DNA of 12,695 nucleotides from Candidatus Woykebacteria bacterium RIFCSPLOWO2_01_FULL_43_14 (GTDB lineage: Bacteria; Patescibacteriota; Microgenomatia; Woykebacterales; 2-01-FULL-43-14). The notes under the pieces were generated by a model. The model made no database searches. It was not told where the DNA came from and worked only from the letters and a program-made list of their open reading frames with translations. A program made the position numbers and the translations under genes. Numbering within the stretch: position 1 is the first letter of the stretch; every line of letters starts with the position of its first letter. Shown here in pieces: positions 6,064 through 10,906 of the stretch. The stretch is taken from the NCBI GenBank assembly GCA_001816835.1, contig MHDB01000002.1:1-12695 (forward strand), in the 5' to 3' direction.

Positions 6064-6510
6064 ATGAACACCAAAAAGATAATCACACTTTGCTCCAGTG
6101 CCTCTCACTATAAACAGATGCTGAGAGTGGCAGATAAGCTCAAGAGGTTAGATTATAAAGTAAAATACCCATTCACGGCTGGGATAATGAAAAAGACGGG
6201 GATTTGGGAAGTTGAGCACTACAAAACTTGGATTCAAAACGACGCTGATTATGATAGAAAGGCTTTCCTTATGCGTAAGCATTTTGATAAAGTCGTGCGA
6301 TGTGACGCCATCTTAGTCACCAATTACGCCAAAAACGATCAGGAAGGCTACATTGGAGCGAATGTTTTGATGGAAATGGGTTTAGCTTTTCATCTCAAAA
6401 AGCCAATCTATATACTCAATCAACCAGACAAAAACTCCCCCTTCACCGAAGAAATCTGGGGTGTAAAACCTATTATTCTAAGCGAGGACTTAAGTAAAAT
6501 CAGATTGTAA
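6064..6510 (+). CDS. Nucleoside 2-deoxyribosyltransferase-like protein
   Basis: A 148-residue cytosolic protein with the layout of the nucleoside 2-deoxyribosyltransferase superfamily. The N-terminal beta-strand is IITLCSSASHYKQM. The middle helix-rich part ends in CDAILVTNYAK. The signature GYIGANVLMEMGLAFHLKKP carries Glu104, the position expected for the catalytic nucleophile. IYIL...SPFTEEIWG follows. Known members transfer or hydrolyse 2'-deoxyribose-base bonds, or hydrolyse nucleoside 5'-monophosphates (DNPH1/Rcl branch). Which reaction this divergent member carries out cannot be told from sequence. It lies 35 nt after the queuosine-salvage gene on the same strand but has its own -10. 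Its stop codon touches the T-tract of the convergent small gene's terminator. Confidence 0.72.
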   Translation: MNTKKIITLCSSASHYKQMLRVADKLKRLDYKVKYPFTAGIMKKTGIWEVEHYKTWIQNDADYDRKAFLMRKHFDKVVRCDAILVTNYAKNDQEGYIGANVLMEMGLAFHLKKPIYILNQPDKNSPFTEEIWGVKPIILSEDLSKIRL

Positions 6511-6539
6511 AAAAGAACCGCCTGTTTGAAACAAGCGGT
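6509..6539 (-). terminator. Intrinsic terminator of the 55-residue - strand gene
   Basis: On the - strand ACCGC-T-TGTTT and AAACA-G-GCGGT form a stem with one internal mismatch, followed by TTCTTTTTT. On the + strand only A-runs flank the hairpin, so it terminates leftward transcripts. It lies 15 nt after the stop of the 55-residue gene. Confidence 0.85.
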
Positions 6540-6553
6540 GCGAAAAAAGATAA

Positions 6554-6721
6554 TTACTTTTGTTTTTCCATCGGCCTGGCATTTTTATTTGGCACTCTCG
6601 CAAACCTAAATTCCAAAGGACTTCTACACTTAAGATTTCTGTACGAGTCTGCCAAATCCCTGACACGTTGCCTGACCCAAAATAGCCAGACTCGTCTCTT
6701 GCCAGATGATTGGTACGGCAA
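6554..6721 (-). CDS. Small arginine-rich protein (55 aa), unrecognised
   Basis: A short gene filling the otherwise empty 6511-6832 interval. It is supported by a complete set of signals: -35 TTGACC (6777-6782), 17-bp spacer, -10 TAAAAT (6754-6759), Shine-Dalgarno AAGGAG (6729-6734) 7 nt before a TTG start (6721), stop TAA at 6554-6556, and an intrinsic terminator 15 nt later. The predicted peptide starts MPYQSSGKRRVWLFWVRQRV and ends in a basic tail (ARPMEKQK). About ten Arg and five Lys against few acidic residues make it strongly basic, suggesting a nucleic-acid or ribosome partner; that is inference. It is divergent from the glycosidase gene. The frame stays open for about 30 codons upstream of the TTG but has no Shine-Dalgarno there. 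A structured RNA is the alternative, since several complementary segments occur inside. Confidence 0.65.
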   Translation of the reverse strand: MPYQSSGKRRVWLFWVRQRVRDLADSYRNLKCRSPLEFRFARVPNKNARPMEKQK

Positions 6722-6728
6722 TACTCTA

Positions 6729-6782
6729 CTCCTTCTGATTGTGATTGAGGTGTATTTTAATACTAAACAACTGTTTGGTCAA
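6729..6782 (-). promoter_or_regulatory. Promoter and Shine-Dalgarno of the 55-residue gene
   Basis: Read on the - strand: TTGACC (6777-6782), 17 bp, TAAAAT (6754-6759), predicted start near 6747, then AAGGAG (6729-6734) 7 nt before the TTG. The spacing is close to ideal throughout. The -35 lies 12 bp from the divergent glycosidase -35, so one regulator could act on both. Confidence 0.8.
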
Positions 6783-6794
6783 ATATAGCTCGCG

Positions 6795-6824
6795 TTGACA
6801 CCCTTAAGGCCAGACTGCTACACT
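6795..6824 (+). promoter_or_regulatory. Promoter of the glycosidase-like gene, leaderless geometry
   Basis: A consensus -35 TTGACA (6795-6800), an 18-bp spacer ending in TGC, and a -10 TACACT (6819-6824) end 8 nt before the ATG at 6833. No Shine-Dalgarno sequence is seen. A TTG at 6824 overlaps the -10 and is therefore not the start. Confidence 0.8.
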
Positions 6825-6832
6825 TGGTCAAT

Positions 6833-8125
6833 ATGCCCTGGCTCAAGCTCCTACTCACAGGCCATCAAAAATATCTTGCCCTGTCCCTTGCAGTTGTAGG
6901 ATTTAGCTCACTTTTGGGCGTCAATTACTTTGTCGAGAAAGCTAGCATCAAGCCAAATGTCGACACCATCCTAGTCCAATCAAGTAACGCCTCTTCCTCA
7001 GCCGTATTAACCATCGCCACTGAATCATCCCAAGCTGTACCTCCAACTAAGTCACCTGATCCGAAACCCCAGCCTGCCGGCTCACCTGCTCCCCAAGCAA
7101 AAAAGGAAGTGAACACGCCAACACCAGCCAACAATCGTCTTGGTTGGCCAAACAATAAGTTTGGAATGTACTCTTACAAAGATCCTGAGTCTATCAGGTT
7201 GACTGCTGAGCTAGTCAACTCTAATGGCGGTGATTGGGGTTGGATTCTATTTCCGATAAATATCAAAGACCATGGGGTTGACTCCTGGAACACGATATTT
7301 AGTATCTGCAAGGAAAATCACCTTATCCCCATACTCCAAATAATTATGGATGGAGGATACACACCAACGGACGCGGATATTGAGGAAGCAGCGGACTTTA
7401 TGAACCAACTTAGTTGGCCAACAAAAAGGAAGTATGTGACGGCTTTTAACGAGGTAAACGCGGCCGAGTACTGGGGTAATCGAATCGACCCTACGGACGT
7501 GGCTAACAAACTCAATAAATTTATTGATGCTTTTAAGGCCCGTTCTGGAGATTTTTTCCTAATGAATGGCGCCCTGAATGCCTCAGCCCGTACCGGAAAA
7601 GTCCTCACCAATCTTGGTGTCCAGACAGAATACCTAGGCGAGCCTGACTTCTTAGAACAAATGAACAATGCTGTTCCTGGGATTTTCAAAAAATTGGACG
7701 GTTGGGCGGTGCATACCTATCCCCAACCTGAATATCGCGGTAAACCCTTGGACACTACTATTTCCGGAGAGGCAGCTTGGGAAAAAGGACGTAACACCAT
7801 GAGTTCCTATAAATGGGAGCAAAATATCTTAAGATCTAAGTTTGGCGTAGACTTACCGATCTTCATTACCGAGATGGGTTGGCCACACAAAGAAGGTACA
7901 AGCCCGCGATCTGGGTGGTATGACCAAAATACAGTTTCCGATTACTACAAAATTGTTTTCCGAGATTTGCTCTTGAAAGATAATAACGTTGTATCAGTCG
8001 CACCGTTTGGTATCAAAGTAACTGGACTCGACAATTTCAGCTTTGTGGGAAATGATGGCTATCGCTATCCCCAATTTGACGCCCTCAAATCACTCCCCAA
8101 AATAGCCGGCAACCCACCTAGATAG
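6833..8125 (+). CDS. Membrane-anchored clan GH-A-like glycoside hydrolase
   Basis: A 430-residue protein predicted to act outside the cell while anchored in the membrane. A single N-terminal hydrophobic segment (about residues 14-33) is followed by a Ser/Pro/Ala-rich linker to about residue 102 (KSPDPKPQPAGSPAPQAKK). A TIM-barrel-like catalytic domain follows from LGWPNNKFGMYSY. Two expected catalytic positions of clan GH-A stand out: the Asn-Glu pair in TAFNEVN (Glu207, acid/base) and FITEMGWPH (Glu347, nucleophile). WAVHTYPQP lies between them, as in GH39/GH5-like enzymes. The substrate is unknown. The ATG at 6833 is chosen over an in-frame TTG at 6824 because the latter lies in the -10 hexamer. 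The promoter is among the best in the window. No terminator is seen before the next gene. Confidence 0.75.
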   Translation: MPWLKLLLTGHQKYLALSLAVVGFSSLLGVNYFVEKASIKPNVDTILVQSSNASSSAVLTIATESSQAVPPTKSPDPKPQPAGSPAPQAKKEVNTPTPANNRLGWPNNKFGMYSYKDPESIRLTAELVNSNGGDWGWILFPINIKDHGVDSWNTIFSICKENHLIPILQIIMDGGYTPTDADIEEAADFMNQLSWPTKRKYVTAFNEVNAAEYWGNRIDPTDVANKLNKFIDAFKARSGDFFLMNGALNASARTGKVLTNLGVQTEYLGEPDFLEQMNNAVPGIFKKLDGWAVHTYPQPEYRGKPLDTTISGEAAWEKGRNTMSSYKWEQNILRSKFGVDLPIFITEMGWPHKEGTSPRSGWYDQNTVSDYYKIVFRDLLLKDNNVVSVAPFGIKVTGLDNFSFVGNDGYRYPQFDALKSLPKIAGNPPR

Positions 8126-8154
8126 TTTACTTAGTTACTTTATAGATCTAGAAT
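8126..8154 (+). promoter_or_regulatory. Promoter of the coiled-coil gene, leaderless geometry
   Basis: A -35-like TTTACT (8126-8131), directly after the glycosidase stop codon, a 17-bp spacer and a -10 TAGAAT (8149-8154) lie 6 nt before the ATG at 8161. No Shine-Dalgarno sequence is present. Confidence 0.65.
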
Positions 8155-8160
8155 TAACCT

Positions 8161-8385
8161 ATGAATAAAGATCAGCTCCAAGAAGCTTTTCGAGAGGTTT
8201 TATTTGATTTTTGGGAAAAGGTCATCGAGCCTGTTATGGTCACCAAGTCAGAACACGAGGAGATCAGATCCGACCTTACAGGTAGAATTGATCGAATAGA
8301 TAAAAAGTTAGACGCTGAGGTTGCATATCGAGATCGGCTTGAAAAGAGAGTCAAGAAGATCGAAACAAAAGTCGGTGTTGAGTAA
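8161..8385 (+). CDS. Small coiled-coil protein (74 aa), unrecognised
   Basis: A short charged cytosolic protein. An N-terminal helix (QLQEAFREVLFDFWEKVIEP) is followed by a region from about residue 30 with heptad-like spacing of Ile/Leu/Val among Lys, Arg, Asp and Glu (GRIDRIDKKLDAEV, then DRLEKRVKKIETKVG). This is typical of a dimeric or trimeric coiled coil. No catalytic motif is visible. Similar small coiled-coil proteins are, as I recall, frequent in Patescibacteria, but I cannot name a family or role. It ends one base away from the convergent yraN stop codon, so both mRNAs must overlap at their 3' ends. Confidence 0.65.
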   Translation: MNKDQLQEAFREVLFDFWEKVIEPVMVTKSEHEEIRSDLTGRIDRIDKKLDAEVAYRDRLEKRVKKIETKVGVE

Positions 8386-8386
8386 A

Positions 8387-8746
8387 TTACTGAAGTGTTG
8401 CATTCTTGATTAGTTCTAGCCTTTTAACCTTGGTTCCCTCTAACTCAATTGCTAGTATATCTATTCTATAAAGCTCATGTTTATTCTTTGTCCTTGCGTT
8501 GTAGTAATCAATACACCTAGCCATTCTAGAGAGCTTTAGTTTAGTAATAATTTCCTCAGGTAATCCGTAATTAGTATTCGTGCGAGTTTTTACCTCAACA
8601 AAACATAGTGCGCCTTGGTCAAGCCCGATAATATCTATCTCGCCTGCGGGACATCGCCAGTTTTTCTCTAGGATCTGGTACCCTTCTTTGATCAGATACT
8701 CAACCGCTAATTTTTCTCCGAAAGAGCCTACGGTCTGATTAGTCAT
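8387..8746 (-). CDS. yraN: YraN/UPF0102 family nuclease-like protein
   Basis: A 119-residue protein of the UPF0102 family, which has a restriction-endonuclease-like (PD-(D/E)xK) fold and an unsettled cellular role. The family pattern is complete: GSFGEKLAVEYLIKEGYQIL at the N-terminus, then NWRCPAGEIDIIGLD with the metal-binding Glu and Asp, then LCFVEVKTRTN carrying the ExK pair. YRIDILAIE follows near the C-terminus. The length is usual for the family. Its start overlaps the end of rnhB by 8 bp, so it is probably translated from the rnhB message by coupling. The rplS-rnhB-yraN order is common in bacteria. Confidence 0.92.
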   Translation of the reverse strand: MTNQTVGSFGEKLAVEYLIKEGYQILEKNWRCPAGEIDIIGLDQGALCFVEVKTRTNTNYGLPEEIITKLKLSRMARCIDYYNARTKNKHELYRIDILAIELEGTKVKRLELIKNATLQ

Positions 8747-9359
8747 TATTAGTAATCCAACCTAGGTTAAAAGACGCCCGATGAATATTACAAAAACCAT
8801 TTTTCCTGATCGCCTCCTGATGTCTCTTTGTGCCGTACCCTTTGTGTGAGTCAAAATAATACTCTGGGAATTTGGTAGACAGATCAACCATCATCTGATC
8901 ACGAGCAACCTTAGCAATAATCGAAGCAGCAGCTATTGAACAAGATTTCTGATCACCTTTGATAATTGGTTTTTGGTTGGACTTTTTGAGATTTTTAATA
9001 TAAAAAGCATCAATAAGATGAAAATCTGGTTTAGGATCTAGGTTTCTTATGGCCTGACGCATAGCCGATTGGGTGGCCTTACCAATACCATGCTTGTTAA
9101 TAAAGTCCACACCGACGATACCAAGGCTAAAGCTAAGGGCTGTGTTTTTTATTTGACTGGAAAGATTTTCCCGGATACGCGGAGCAAGAAGTTTGGAATC
9201 ATTTATCCCGTCTGGAACTTGGGTTTGAGGAGAAAAAACAACCGCACCTACCACCACAGGACCGGCCCACGCGCCTCGACCAACCTCATCAATCCCCACT
9301 ACATACTGATAACCACTAGACCAAAGTTCTAATTCATAATCTAAGGTTGGGTAGGTCAT
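8739..9359 (-). CDS. rnhB: Ribonuclease HII
   Basis: Cleaves RNA in RNA-DNA hybrids and initiates removal of single ribonucleotides from DNA. The sequence has the RNase HII signature GIDEVGRGAWAGPVV with catalytic Asp24-Glu25 and the GRG motif. NDSKLL follows, then FHLIDAFYIK with the third Asp. The SIAAASIIAKVARDQMM helix carries the fourth Asp. SHKGYGTKRHQEAI near the C-terminus completes the family pattern. The length of 206 residues is typical. The ATG at 9359 is set by the -10 element 6 nt upstream. It is the first gene of a two-gene unit with yraN (8-bp overlap), downstream of rplS. Confidence 0.96.
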   Translation of the reverse strand: MTYPTLDYELELWSSGYQYVVGIDEVGRGAWAGPVVVGAVVFSPQTQVPDGINDSKLLAPRIRENLSSQIKNTALSFSLGIVGVDFINKHGIGKATQSAMRQAIRNLDPKPDFHLIDAFYIKNLKKSNQKPIIKGDQKSCSIAAASIIAKVARDQMMVDLSTKFPEYYFDSHKGYGTKRHQEAIRKNGFCNIHRASFNLGWITNND

Positions 9360-9365
9360 GAATAG

Positions 9366-9371
9366 ATTATA
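9366..9371 (-). promoter_or_regulatory. -10 element of rnhB, leaderless geometry
   Basis: On the - strand a consensus TATAAT lies 6 nt before the rnhB ATG, with no Shine-Dalgarno sequence. TATGTT, 17 bp upstream, is the only and poor -35 candidate. rnhB-yraN thus probably has a start separate from rplS. Upstream on the same strand is a tandem CTATGTT repeat. Confidence 0.65.
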
Positions 9372-9441
9372 CAGAATTTAGAAGTTTGAACATAGAACAT
9401 AGGAAAAACCAACTATTCTAAGTTCTGGATTCCAAGTTCAA

Positions 9442-9741
9442 TTATACTTTTTTAGCGAGTTTGCCAATCCGGTCACGAAGATAGTATAGCTTGGCGCGTC
9501 TAACACCTTGAGCTACTTTGACCACATCGATCTTTTTAATATTAGGCGAGGACACCGGCCAAATACGCTCAACACCTATCCCACCAGCGCCAATTTTTCG
9601 AACCGTAAAAGTCTGACTATTGCCAGCTCCTCTGATCGAGATAACTATTCCCTCATAGGCCTGGATACGCTCTTTATTACCTTCTTTGATGGATGAGGAA
9701 ACCTTTATGACGTCACCTGGTTTAAAGTTTATGTTTTCCAT
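9442..9741 (-). CDS. rplS: 50S ribosomal protein bL19
   Basis: A component of the large ribosomal subunit at the 30S-50S interface. The 99-residue sequence shows the family features in order: FKPGDVIKVSSSIKEGNKER, then IQAYEGIVISIRGAG, then FTVRKIGAGGIGVERIWPV, and SPNIKKIDVV. It ends in the signature VRRAKLYYLRDRIGK. It is somewhat shorter than the usual 115 residues, mainly because the N-terminus begins almost directly at the core. It has its own promoter, whose -35 lies inside the 3' end of the preceding 84-residue gene. It heads the conserved rplS-rnhB-yraN neighbourhood; trmD and rimM, often found before rplS, are not present here. Confidence 0.96.
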   Translation of the reverse strand: MENINFKPGDVIKVSSSIKEGNKERIQAYEGIVISIRGAGNSQTFTVRKIGAGGIGVERIWPVSSPNIKKIDVVKVAQGVRRAKLYYLRDRIGKLAKKV

Positions 9742-9748
9742 GAAGAGA

Positions 9749-9777
9749 ATTTTAACAGATCTTAATCAAAACGACAA
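9749..9777 (-). promoter_or_regulatory. Promoter of rplS, leaderless geometry
   Basis: On the - strand: -35 TTGTCG (9772-9777), 17-bp spacer ending in TGT, -10 TAAAAT (9749-9754), then 7 nt to the ATG. The -35 lies within the last codons of the upstream gene. No Shine-Dalgarno sequence. Confidence 0.7.
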
Positions 9778-10020
9778 GGCTAACATCGCCCAAAGAAGCA
9801 TCACAGATATAACCAGGTATTCCAAAACTAGGCTGCTACTTAGGTTTTTCTCTTGGACGTGATGAGCGACGCCAAACAATAAGTATAAAACCGCCATTAG
9901 CACCACTAAGGCAAGTTTGGAAGTGAGATTGGCCATATCAGTCAGGACCATCAAGCTGGTTAGAAAAATAACAGTCAGTAAGACAAACTGAGTCAAGTGA
10001 GTGGCTACAAAAGCGATCAT
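9766..10020 (-). CDS. Small membrane protein (84 aa), unrecognised
   Basis: A very hydrophobic protein with three predicted membrane segments, near residues 8-28, 33-52 and 65-83. A short charged loop (HHVQEKNLSSS) lies between the second and third. No family recognised. Its start codon overlaps the stop of the CAP-domain gene in an ATGA arrangement, so the two are very likely co-translated. A partner role in the membrane with the CAP protein, which has its own C-terminal membrane segments, is a reasonable inference. The rplS -35 element lies in its last codons. Confidence 0.75.
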   Translation of the reverse strand: MIAFVATHLTQFVLLTVIFLTSLMVLTDMANLTSKLALVVLMAVLYLLFGVAHHVQEKNLSSSLVLEYLVISVMLLWAMLALSF

Positions 10021-10865
10021 ACAATCAACCCCTTATTAAGATATACAATCAGAAATACAATGAAGCCAAGCAGAATAGTGTGGAAAAATGGATGTCGAGC
10101 CCTGTGCTTAACCTGATTTTTGATAAGGATAAAGGAATCAAATAAGAAAAAGGCCATCAGGACCAAACTAAAACCTAGATATACTTTTTGAGTTAAGCCC
10201 AGAGTCTCGATAGGCAAACCTTGAACTTTCTTTTCAGGAGACAGGGAGGTAAAGAAGCTGGCCGTCCTAGGCTCTACCTCCGTTTGACTAACCTCAACAT
10301 TACTGCTAAGAGGGGTACCAAACATCTGTACTATTAAAGTCGTGTCTTTCCCATCAAACTGACCATTCATCACCGCTACACCTGTCTCTTGATAGTTAGG
10401 ACTTAGTAAGTTTTCCTTATGGCTGGGAGAAGCCATCCAAGCAGCGACCACAGCACCGGAGGTATAAAAGTCTCGAGCGAGATTCTCACCAGCGTATAGG
10501 TAGTGGTATTCCTCTTTCTGGAAAAAAAACCAAGGCATGACTCCTTCCGGCGAGGCGTGTGCCCAATAATTTTTGACAAACATGTCCTCAGCCTTGGCTT
10601 GGGCTACTTTATCCAAAGTAACGCTCTCTTTGACCACTTCTAAACCAGCTTTAACGCGCTCTTTATTGGTGAGATCAATGACTTCTTTGGTGTAAATATT
10701 TGTCGCAAAACCTAGGATCTTAGGTCGAGAGCTAAAAAAGACGCTGTTGATACTCCCAAAAGCGACCAAGAAAAGAAAAACTAGAATTAGAAAGGGGGTT
10801 CTCGTCGCATGAGGATGGTAGTTATTGTGTTTTCCTGGATAAAGTAAGTGTGCTAGCAGTTCCAT
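10017..10865 (-). CDS. Membrane-anchored CAP/SCP-domain protein
   Basis: A 282-residue protein with an extracytoplasmic CAP (SCP/PR-1-like) domain held by membrane segments at both ends. A cytoplasmic N-terminus is followed by a hydrophobic segment (about residues 26-46). The CAP domain (about 57-185) shows the family motifs: IDLTNKERVKAGL at its start, YWAHASPEG, YAGENLARDF, and AWMASPSHKENLLSPNYQETGVAV. The two His and the Glu of the CAP cavity are kept. A linker follows, and then two further hydrophobic segments (about 227-247 and 262-280). Bacterial members are poorly understood; proposed roles include wall or surface interactions. It lies 41 nt after polA and overlaps the following 84-residue gene by 4 nt. 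I see no convincing Shine-Dalgarno sequence or leaderless -10 at its ATG. Confidence 0.85.
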   Translation of the reverse strand: MELLAHLLYPGKHNNYHPHATRTPFLILVFLFLVAFGSINSVFFSSRPKILGFATNIYTKEVIDLTNKERVKAGLEVVKESVTLDKVAQAKAEDMFVKNYWAHASPEGVMPWFFFQKEEYHYLYAGENLARDFYTSGAVVAAWMASPSHKENLLSPNYQETGVAVMNGQFDGKDTTLIVQMFGTPLSSNVEVSQTEVEPRTASFFTSLSPEKKVQGLPIETLGLTQKVYLGFSLVLMAFFLFDSFILIKNQVKHRARHPFFHTILLGFIVFLIVYLNKGLIV

Positions 10866-10906
10866 ATTAGTTATTAATTTCTCTACAACCTATAACCTAG
10901 TATATT

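Noticed and set aside
6824..6832. TTG at 6824 as the start of the glycosidase-like gene
   Set aside because: The TTG overlaps the end of the -10 hexamer TACACT, so it would lie upstream of the transcription start. The ATG at 6833 fits the promoter geometry.
8759..8768. AACCTAGGTT resembling the REP-like hairpin
   Set aside because: It encodes the rnhB C-terminus (FNLGW) and lacks the CAGCT flank, so the match is probably chance.
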